64,000 bases of DNA from Owenia fusiformis (Eukaryota; Annelida; Polychaeta; Sabellida; Oweniidae). Every line of letters begins with the position of its first letter. The stretch's first letter is position 1. The stretch covers positions 1 to 64,000 of the forward strand of contig CAIIXF020000202.1 in NCBI GenBank assembly GCA_903813345.2, in the 5' to 3' direction. Made by a program: the position numbers and the translations under genes. A model generated the notes under the pieces. That model saw nothing but the letters and a program-made list of their open reading frames with translations, did not search any database and was not told the DNA's origin. Positions 55,588 through 64,000 of the stretch are shown here, in pieces.

Positions 55588-56050
55588 CCCAAACCATGAC
55601 TAAAATGTGTTTTAGAAAATCAAGATTCAATTTTTATACTAAATATCTTGAGTTAGTCAATGTGTAACTTCTCTCACTGGTAGTATTTATTGTGAATGTT
55701 TTTGTTTGATGACGCACACTGTTTTTATAGGTCCTGTTAAATTAATTTTTAACCAGTACCACTTGTGATTTTCTTCTTTCAAAATGAGAGTGTGTGCAAT
55801 ACATGTTATGTCCACTATGGAGCATTTTCGATGTGTTGTAAGATATATAGACATACACTTTAGAGGAGAGAATGACATTGTGTCAAATTGGCAAAGGGTT
55901 TTGGTACGTTTTTATGTCCTGATATGTCAAGAAGTAATAACATATTGTTATGGTCTCCGTTTTTTGACGGCGATCGATGGTTGATGATCGGCGTCTGTAA
56001 CAAATTCTTACAACTTCCAATAACTTAAATACTGTTTAGACTGACTTCAT
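55588..56050. other. 5' flank of the Mab-21-like gene
   Basis: No gene. The minus strand has ACACATTTTAG ending 18 bases before the start codon, a possible acceptor for a 5' UTR intron. No convincing TATA box or other promoter element was found. The short frames here lack domains. Confidence 0.4.
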
Positions 56051-56059
56051 TTTTTTCAG

Positions 56060-56430
56060 AATCATCTACATGTTTTCAGAAGTTCAAATCTGACTTTATA
56101 TTTAAGATTTGACCTTCAATGACCTTTTCAAGATCAAAAAAGGTCAAAAAGTATATTTTTTCAACTTGCTTCAAATTGACCAATTTTTGGGAATCGTGGA
56201 CTACAAGTTATCAGAAGTTCAAATCTGATTTGAGATTTGACCTTCAATGACCTGCTCAAGGTAAAAAGGTATTTTTTCAATTTGCTTTAAATTGACCATT
56301 TTCTCCAACAGAAATTCAAATCTGACTTTAGATCTGACATTCAATGACCTTCTCAAGGTCAAAAAGGTCTTTTTTCAACTTGCTTCAAGTTTTTTTTCAA
56401 AATCATCTACAAGTTCAAATCTGACTTAAG
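56060..56430. repeat. Tandem repeat, about 115-bp unit, 3-4 copies
   Basis: TTCAAATCTGACTT, TGACCTTCAATGACCTTCTC-like, AAGGTCAAAAAGG and TTTTTTCAACTTGCTTCAA recur in order, with deletions in the later copies. Lies 5' of the Mab-21-like gene. Non-coding. Confidence 0.8.
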
Positions 56431-57325
56431 ATTGAGCGCCTAATATTGTGAGGAACTAGGTGGTGACATTTTGTCATGTTAATGCCTTGTTTCCTCAGTT
56501 GTGTTTAGTGTGTAGTTGTAAAAATATAAAAAATGTAAAATGCGGAAAATATAGTGATATATGATCGGGATATTTCGTCAGATTTAATGCCAATATTGGG
56601 AGATTATATCGGGAGAGGATACCTTGAAAACCGATATTGAACATACGTAAAGATCGATATATCTCAGGAATGAATGACTTTTGGACTATAATCACGCCTA
56701 ACCATCGACAAGGTACAGTCACGTGACAGTGACAAAATATGCCGTAGTACACTTTTGATGTACTATGTCATTTCCGCCATTTTAGATCGCCATTTTCTAG
56801 AATGAGGTAGCATTGATTTGATCAATATTGTGTCAGTTCATCATCAGGTAGTTGTTGCATTCGATTTGTAATTAAGTTGCAAATATGCATATCTACTTCA
56901 AATGATCCTCAGCAACTTCAATATCTTGTTATAGATCTACCCAGTACGTCAGGGATCTCTAAATCTTGACTGAATTTCGCAAAATTCTCTCTAATTTTTG
57001 TTTTGCTATGCAAATAACAGCCAAACTACGACTAACACAACTTAAGATAAGTCAACTCGAATGTATGTTGTCATATTGGCCTTACAGATCTCAATTCACA
57101 GTTAATTTTACAGTTAATGGAATGCTATAATGTACGTGTAATAGAAGGAACATATTTTAATTTTATAATAAAGTAACAATTTATAATAATAGGGCTGGCA
57201 TATCGAAAAATTTACTCTAATATTTTGTCCGTTAATCCATAAAATTGTCATTGATATGATTAAATTTCAATGTTACTAATAATTTTTTAGTATTCCATAA
57301 CCCTGACTTTTGAACTTCTGCACTT

Positions 57326-57931
57326 TCCCCCCTAGGCAGACATATACCAATTTCTCCATAGTATGTGTCATATATCATATTTAAGCTTATCCAAAGTTAC
57401 ATTGATTTGCCAAATATGATGGTTCAAATGGTAAAAAGTAACAGGCATTTCAAAAATTAGCGTTTTGCCAAAAAGTTCATTTCAGTATCCTGGAAACAGC
57501 CCTGACCTGAATGTGACAGAAAATATGGATGCTATTCTCGAAGATAATATATGGATATCGAGTTCTAAAAAGATAACGTTTAGGGTAGATACTCCAAGGA
57601 AACACTTCGTATGCCTTAAAAAGGTTTTATGAGGATTACAAAACGCCATATCCCTATTTGAAGCCACTTTAAGGTCATATATGGAAAGTATTGCTGCTGT
57701 TAACACGGCGGCTAAGGAGACACACCGACTATTGTTTTGGTGTAAAACTGACTTTAATTTTGGCCAAACACTAACTTTTGAAATTCCTGTTACTTTTTTC
57801 CATTTGTGAGTTTAACCATGATACTCGGCAAATTAATGTAACTTTGGATGAGCTTTAGTATGATATACGACACATACATGGAGACATTGGTATATGTCTG
57901 CCTAGGGGGCCCATAATTTCGGGACACCCTG
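57326..57931 (+). mobile_element. Tc1/mariner-like element, copy 2, left end lost
   Basis: It ends CATAATTTCGGGACACCCTG at 57931 and shares arms and interior with 30557-31200 (CTAGGCAGACATATACCA, TATGTGTCATATATCAT, TTGATTTGCCAA). The terminal CAGGGTGTCCCGAAAG of the left side is missing. It carries a clearer transposase remnant than copy 1. It is nested inside the 78-bp-TIR element. Confidence 0.8.
57484..57720 (+). pseudogene. Tc1/mariner transposase C-terminal fragment
   Basis: The frame reads QYPGNSPDLNVTENMDAILE, with SPDLN-x-x-EN the classic block around the third catalytic acidic residue of Tc1/mariner enzymes. A stop at about 57630 is followed by SLFEATLRSYMESIAAVNTA, equivalent to the C-terminal helix. 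The two upstream catalytic Asp residues and DNA-binding domains are gone. Confidence 0.78.
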
Positions 57932-58738
57932 TAGCATAAAGTCATATTGGATTAGCTATTAAAGATCTCTCCATGAACTCCTTAAGATTATTAAAATTCA
58001 TAAAAGTGCAACTAAACAAAACGTAACGTACCGACGGCGAGTGGTCAAAGAGGTCGGAAGAAAACACGCCATGGTCACATATTAATCACCATATTAATAC
58101 TTTCATAATAGCATTCAACGAAAAAATCACTTTTACCTGTTTATCTGTACTAGGGATACAGGAGCATGTTCGTTGAACATCACTTGTAACGCATAAAACC
58201 CTTAATGCATTTTGAAATTAAATCATTGCAATGTTTAATATTATAACTCATGTATTTCAATTACAGGGACAACATACACCGTGAGTTGACAACGTACATT
58301 TCTGATTTTTTAAATTATATCAAATGCATGAATGTTTATTAAATGTTCACCTGTCCTAAACTGTGTAGTTTAGAGAAACACATTCTCATAAAAATATTCG
58401 ACTCTCTGAGACGTCAGGGGAGAAAATCATCAAAGGAAATGTGTAAAAAACAACATTTTTCCAACCGAAGAATCGTATGGGTAGACTAACAACGAAAAAA
58501 ATCGAAGATGTTTTAACATTATTAGAAAAATAAATGTCTTTGAAATCGAATGCACGCGAAATCAAACATAAAATCCTTTGTGTACTCCTAAAATTTATTT
58601 TTGAAAACCTGCATCAAACCTACATCATAGTCTTCGCTCAAAATCAGTTAATAGTGACATAGTACATCAAAAGTGTACTACGGCATATTTTGTCACTGTC
58701 ACGTGACTGTACCTTGTCGATGGTTAGGCGTGTATAAT

Positions 58739-59093
58739 ACATGATGACGATGAGAGCTTAGCTGTCAATGATTAAAGACTCATGTGGAAGACTTTGTTGA
58801 TTTAGATGAATTCCTTATCCCCCGCATTGGAGATACATATCGTGACCTTGTGTTACACATGGCTTAATTGGGCATCGCTGGTTATCTATTCATTCATGCG
58901 TTCTTTGGACTAACATAACCAAATGCTATAACATGCGTATTCCCATCTAAATGATTCGTCTTTCAAAGAAAACTAGGATTTGTGGACATGTCTTGCTATC
59001 ATGCCATCATACCCCAGTATGTCCATATGTCCATACATACTCTTTTTCATTCATTTACTTACCAAAATCAAACCACTGGTGATGCTACAATAG
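58739..59093. other. Gene-free stretch
   Basis: No gene or repeat recognised between the 78-bp-TIR element and the LINE tail. Confidence 0.5.
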
Positions 59094-59844
59094 TTGGACT
59101 ATATTCTTGTTTTTAAAATGCCATGTCTATTCGTCTTCCCACTCGGCGGAAGGATAAAGAATTCAAGATATATAGAAGGATGGAATAAAGATCTGAATTT
59201 GTCACTCAATCAAAATGATTGGAAGAAGATAAATAAACTTAACAAACTGAGTAACTATGAACCTAAGTTATCATCCTTCACTTATAAAGTCCTTCACAGA
59301 TTTTTAGCAACTAATACATACCTAAAAATGTGTGGACTCGTAGAGTCAAACATTTGCACTTTTTGTAAAGCAAATCCTGAAACGATTTGCCATCTTCTGT
59401 ATGAATGTACTATTGTAAGTGCCGTATTAAATGACATTAAACAATGGCTTCCTTTAGAGCTCACATTGCTATGCACTAAACAAAATGTATTGATAGGACC
59501 TGAGAGTATAAATGAGAAGACAATCATCTTAAATAATATGCTATGTATTTTTAAAAGGTATGTTTATTTGTGCAAATATTCTATGCTAAAACCAACACTT
59601 AAAGGTTTTATAAGTAATGTGAAGGAATATTTTATTATGGACAAACGGGTTGGCAGAGGCGATAAGTGGAAAATCATGGAAACAAAATTAAACAAATGAA
59701 ACTGATGATTTTTTCCTTTAAATAAATAAAAAAAATGCCAATGGTATAACGTCTCTTAAGACGAAATATTTAACCACTGTACTGTATTGTAAAATTGTTA
59801 AATGTAGATTTACCATGTAACTGTACTGTAATTGTTTTTTGCAA
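59094..59844 (+). pseudogene. L1/Tx1-like LINE, C-terminal end and 3' UTR (first part)
   Basis: An open frame to TGA at 59697-59699 encodes the LINE C-terminus: RIKNSRYIEGWNKDLNLSL, KLSSFTYKVLHRFLATNTYL, and a knuckle CTFCKANPETICHLLYEC (C-x2-C-x8-H-x4-C), then a basic helical tail. LINE similarity begins near 59155, so the copy is strongly 5'-truncated. The 3' UTR runs to 59844, is split by the minus-strand LINE (12-bp target duplication) and resumes at 63163 to a poly-A tract near 63178-63201. The frame's ATG is incidental. Confidence 0.8.
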
Positions 59845-59853
59845 TTGCTTTAA

Positions 59854-59856
<3 letters not shown>

Positions 59857-59887
<31 letters not shown>

Positions 59888-62800
59888 TTCTCTATTCAAA
59901 CAGTACAAGTACAATAATTAGAACAGTTCAGATATTTTTCACACCACCTCAATTCATTCAGACATTTGCAACAGTCATACTTTTAAGTTCAGGTACATAA
60001 TAAAACATATTTTTTTCAAATTGCGCCTCATACAAATTGGGATTCACTTCGTCGAACTCTTTAATAAAAATATAGTACTTAATTGCAAGGGTAAGTCTAT
60101 TTGGTAAGATATTTTTCTTATTAGCTTGCCTTCCAAAAACCATGTCATGGGCGTTAAAATCGAAATCAACTTTAAATAAACGCTTTAAATTCCCTTTGAT
60201 TGCTTCCAGAAATATTTGAATTCTTTTGCACTCCCAGAATTTGTGTTTTAACGTATCTCGAAAGGCACAATAGTTACATTTAGAGTCATTTTTAATGCAT
60301 ATCTGCGCTAAAAAGGCATTTGTAGTGCAGATACCATGAAGTATTTTAAACTGAAGTTGTCGCGTTTTATTCTGTTTCGTACACATATAAGGCATTTTAA
60401 AATAATCGGTTCTCTTTAATTCACGATCATGTTTGTCTTTATATAACGGTTCCAAGAACTTGTTTCCATTTAATATTGTTTGAATTGATTTAACCGTTAT
60501 ACTAGAGATTGTCACCTGTTTTTCACCAAGTTTCAAATACACGAGTTCTTCCTGTATGCTGGGTTCAAAGGTCGAACTTAAATCTGATTTCAATAAAAAT
60601 TTCCAATCATTTGGTATAGCCGATATGATTGAAAAATACTCAAGAAAGTTGATATTAATATTATACTTAGTCTTAAACTCATTGTACTGTAAAAAAGCCC
60701 CATTCTCGTTAAGAAGGTCATTAATATAAATGACCCCCTTTTCCATGACATGTTTGTACATCACCTCCTTATCATTCATTAGAATTGATTTGTTATTCCA
60801 AATTATTTCACCTTTAACCCCTGAGCTGGTTCTAGGCGGCGACCTATTTCTTAATTCTGAATAGTTTCGAAGCAAATTCATATAAAAGGTAGGAACACTG
60901 TGTGCCAATGTTTTAATATCATAATTACACTGCAACAAAAAACTCAGTCCTCCAAGACGCTTGAAATAAACTTGAGGAATAAGCTTCCAGTGACTGGTTC
61001 GTGTGTCGAGTAAACGTCTTAACCACATTAATTTCAAGGCTTTCTCCATTGTGAACATATTAATCATTCTTAGACCCCCATCCTCAAAATCCCCTATTAA
61101 AGTATTTCGCTTAATTTTCTCACCCTTTCCTCCCTATAAAAAAGAATAGACTAGTCGTTGAGCCTTCGTCAAGATATCATCAGGCGTATTGGTCATTGTC
61201 ATCGAGTATATTAGCTTCGACACTGCCTGGGACTTAATTATGAGTACTTTTCCATAAAAAGTAAGATCTCGCTTTGACCACAATATAAGAACCTTTTCAA
61301 GCATATTTAACTTTCTCTCAAAATTATCTGTGTTATTTGCATTTGTGTCATATGATATTTTTATCCCTAAAAGTCTACTTGGTATCTTTACCCATTTCAG
61401 ACCAAAAAGGTTTATTTCATTATTATGACGATCACTTCCAATATACATACACTCTGTTTTTTCTCTATTAATACATAAACCTGATATTAGTCTGAAATCT
61501 TCAAAGATGTCCAATGCTTTTTGTAATGACGTTACGTCCTTAAGAGTCAAAGTGGTATCATCTGCAAAAATCGCTAGTTTTTGACTTGCCTCGCCAATGT
61601 CAATTCCCTGTATACCATTGTCTTGTCTAATTTTTAAGGCTAGCATCTCTATAACAAGTAAAAAATTCAAGCAACTGATCGGGTCCCCCTGCCTGCATGA
61701 GCGTTTAACACTAAACCAGCCAGTCGACACGTTGTTGTTAAGGACACAACTTTTAATATCATTATTAAACATCTTAACCCATCGGATCAGGTCATCTCCG
61801 AAATTAAACACCCTTAGTACATGCTCAATATAATCAAACTCGACACTGTCGTAGGCTTTGAGAAAATCCACCATACAAACGATTCCATGTATACCCCTCT
61901 TCTTGGTGTAGTCCAAAAGATCCTCGACATAGCGAATATTTTCTCCGATAAACCTCCCTTCAATAAAAGCAGTTTGATCCGATCCAATAATTTTACCTAG
62001 AACAGCATTTATTCTCTGTGCTATTGATTTGGATGCAATTTTATAATCAATATTTAGCAAAGTAATTGGTCGCCAATTTTTTAAATATTCTGAATCTTTT
62101 TCTCCCTTCGGTATAAGGGATATAACACCTTGCCTTTGGCTCATTGAAAGAATACCCTTTTCAAAAGCAAAATTGAATGAGTTAACTACGGATTCTTTAA
62201 TGTCACCCCAAAAATGCTTGTACCATTCGGAGCTAAGACCGTCACTTCCGGGTGTTTTTCCATTTTTAAATCTCTTTAAGGCTCTAAAACATTCATCAGT
62301 TGTTAAGGTTCCCTCACATGATAATTGTTCATTATTATCTAATTTATCTATTTGTATTCCTTCATCAAAACGTCTAAATTTCTCACAATCTTTTAATGAT
62401 TTCGATGAATATAGTTCTTCATAAAATGCTTTTATTTGATTAAGAATTTCAGTCTCATCCGTAACAATGGCTCCATCAACAATAAGTCTTGTAATGTGTT
62501 TTTTATTATGGTTAGATTTTTCCAAATTGAAAAAATACTGAGTACTTTTCTCCCCCTTTTCAACCCATTCAGCCCTTGAGCGTTGGATTGCCCCTTCAGC
62601 TTTATACTGATAAATTTCATTTAGCTTAGATTTTGCTTCATCGTATTTCCTACAGTTGTCTGCATTAAGATTATTTCCGTTGACCAGCTCACTGTCTAGA
62701 TTCTCTAATAATTTAATTAGCTCTATCTCTTGCGCCCTAAGTGCCCTGGCCTTTTGCTTAGAAAACTCAATAGTTCGAACTTTAACTTTGTATTTTAGAA

Positions 62801-63150
62801 ATTCCCACATTTGGATATTATCAAGGTCATTATATTCTGTTTTAACATCTTTCACCAATTTCCTGATAATATTTTGATATTCTGCATTCTCAATCAGTTT
62901 ATTATTAATTTTCCAAAAGCCAGGGCCTCGTTTATTATTTCCATTTGACATAGTGTCTAGTAATACACATTTGTGATCAGACTTAACCGATGGAGCTATC
63001 TTACAGAGGCTACTGTTACCCATGTTTCTTTTAATGAACCACATATCTAACCTACTTTTGGAAAGAGAATTTCGCATGTCATCTTTTGCATAAGATTCAT
63101 AGGTATATTGAATTTTTGTGGGGTTCTGATGCCTCCATATATCAACGAGG
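59857..63150 (-). mobile_element. Young L1/Tx1-like LINE insertion
   Basis: Minus-strand LINE with a pure poly-A tail of about 30 (poly-T on the plus strand, about 59856-59885), 3' UTR, and one long reading frame, 5'-truncated in the endonuclease at 63150. TTGCTTTAACAT occurs at 59845-59856 and 63151-63162 as a perfect 12-bp target duplication. The insertion lies in the 3' UTR of the plus-strand LINE tail. Intact poly-A, perfect duplication and a single nonsense codon mark it as recent. Confidence 0.93.
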
Positions 63151-63155
63151 TTGCT
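59958..63155 (-). pseudogene. L1/Tx1-like ORF2, one in-frame stop
   Basis: About 1,060 codons in one frame. The N-terminus is cut within the endonuclease (LVDIWRHQNPTKIQYTYES, then SVKSDHKCVLL). The reverse transcriptase shows GKTPGSDGLSSEWYKHFW, LIPKGEKDSEYLKNWRPITL, MVDFLKAYDSVEFDYI (motif A), RQGDPISCLNFLLVIEML (motif B) and LAIFADDTTLTL (motif C). Next come SKRDLTFYGKVLIIKS, then TAG at 61134-61136 in place of the conserved Trp of the WGG box (GGKGEKIKRNTLIGDFEDGG follows). The C-terminal knuckle is CNYCAFRDTLKHKFWEC (C-x2-C-x7-H-x4-C); the frame ends at 59958. Without the endonuclease start it cannot retrotranspose. Confidence 0.92.
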
Positions 63156-63162
63156 TTAACAT

Positions 63163-63201
63163 GCTTATTCTTTGAAATAAAAAAAATTATAAAAAAAAAA
63201 G
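63163..63201 (+). other. 3' UTR remainder and poly-A of the plus-strand LINE
   Basis: ATGCTTATTCTTTGAAATA then two A-rich runs. Placed after 59844 with one copy of the target duplication removed, it completes the 3' end of the LINE whose frame ends at 59699. Confidence 0.65.
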
Positions 63202-64000
63202 TTGTGTGTCTCTTTTATGAACAATAACAGTACACTAGTGATCCGCTCGATTACTCTGGAACCCTTTCGGTAACAAAATGTCGGAACGTCGAAGCTTTGA
63301 TTTTTATTTTTTCCTTATTTCACGCGTCGTAGGCAGAATCCCCATGAAATTTTTTCTCACAAACGTGTGTCAGTATCATATGTTTTAGAAAATGTACATG
63401 TTTTCGAAAATATATCTCAGCAGACAACAGAATAATCGATTTAATTCCTCGCTTAAGTTACATAAACGGTTTGGGTTAAAAGTCCAGATCTTTAACTGTT
63501 TTTCGAAATAACGTTTCTACCGCGTATAATTTTTCCCGGGAAATTAGATATCGTTCAGTGCGTACGATTTTTTGCTATTTCACCCCTGGTTATTAACGGT
63601 GGTAATAAAACTAATAACGTCATTTCTGCGGGCAATATAGGGAAATATTGCCCGCGGAAGTGACGTCATTGTACTATTATTTATTTTCAAAACGTTATTT
63701 AAAAATATTATCCCCCTGCATACAATAGAAGAAAATCGATTCAAATGCGTACTTCCGTCCGCCATTTGTGGCAACAAAACCTAACGTTGCCGTTGTCAGG
63801 GTGTTCCGGTGTGCGTAGAAAATTCATAGTTTCCTGTCCACGAAAAGAGCAAGAAGGTATGCATAATGCTTTTGTTTATCTTGTTTTTGAAGTTTGGATT
63901 TATTTTTCAATTTTTAGACCTTCACATCATTAGTTCCGTTTCATCATTTTTATGTCGCATATGGTAATTCTTATTTTTAAAACTTATTTCTTAGTGCTGC
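63202..64000. other. Gene-free stretch with a small hairpin
   Basis: No gene recognised. AACGTCATTTCTGCGGGCAA at 63616 pairs with its inverse ending near 63668 (TTGCCCGCGGAAGTGACGTC), a stem of about 23 bases around a short loop. Frames at 63580-63777 and 63745-63933 have no domains. Confidence 0.5.

Larger units (their letters stand above)
56693..58732. mobile_element. 2.04-kb transposon with perfect 78-bp TIRs
   Basis: The 78 bases from 56693 to 56770 (starting CACGCCTAACCATCGACAAG) are repeated inverted without any mismatch at 58655-58732. TATAAT flanks both sides (56687-56692 and 58733-58738). The interior has no long frame but contains the mariner-like copy at 57326-57931. Identical long TIRs indicate a recent insertion or ongoing correction. 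TIR start CACG and a 6-bp duplication do not let me assign a superfamily with confidence. Confidence 0.92.

Noticed and set aside
1-64000. tRNA, rRNA, promoter and poly-A signal calls
   Set aside because: No tRNA-like A/B boxes with a matching acceptor stem and no rRNA-like conserved blocks were recognised; single TATA- or AATAAA-like words in AT-rich DNA were not considered support.

Overview
The window is nuclear DNA from an animal, AT-rich and packed with transposable elements, most likely from an invertebrate. This rests on three classes of non-LTR retrotransposon (an APE-type CR1/L2/Jockey-like element, L1/Tx1-like elements and a restriction-endonuclease-type element), abundant Tc1/mariner, hAT, TTAA-target and Helentron-like DNA elements, GT-AG exon remnants, and one intronless Mab-21/cGAS-like gene. 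Nothing in the sequence fixes the phylum. No rRNA, tRNA, CRISPR or prokaryote-style operon was seen.

Layout. 1-13.4 kb: repeat-rich DNA, foldback and MITE-like elements, then a long decayed LINE (about 6.1-13.1 kb) interrupted by a hAT element (7174-8039, perfect 8-bp target duplication) and, farther on, by non-coding DNA holding a MITE. 13.8-14.35 kb: a 544-bp near-perfect palindrome. 14.75-21 kb: the last two exons of a putative tetraspan membrane protein, tandemly duplicated together with about 0.3-kb satellite-like repeats. 21.1-22.3 kb: a TTAA-target transposon; a second, inverted copy (36.3-40.9 kb) sits inside the RLE-type LINE pseudogene and is itself split by a 3.35-kb Helentron-like dimer. 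23.6-31.2 kb: several TIR elements, mainly Tc1/mariner relatives. 31.86-33.9 kb: a decayed L1/Tx1-like LINE. 41-50.5 kb: more MITEs, a 2-kb compound foldback (44535-46518), a full-length TTAA MITE (46582-47413) and a minisatellite with higher-order structure. 50.5-52.7 kb: a mariner-like transposase remnant and a CR1/Jockey-like LINE fragment. 54175-55587 (minus): the Mab-21-like gene, the only intact, convincingly host-encoded protein gene. 56.69-58.73 kb: an element with perfect 78-bp TIRs and 6-bp target duplication. 59.1-63.2 kb: a plus-strand LINE tail split by a young minus-strand L1/Tx1-like LINE with a 12-bp target duplication.

The genes do not form a pathway. The main biological content is (i) a candidate nucleotidyltransferase of the cGAS-like/Mab-21 family and (ii) a well-resolved stratigraphy of nested transposons, several of which have exact ends because an empty site, an interrupted reading frame or a target duplication is also present. 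Boundaries given as approximate come from reading by eye.
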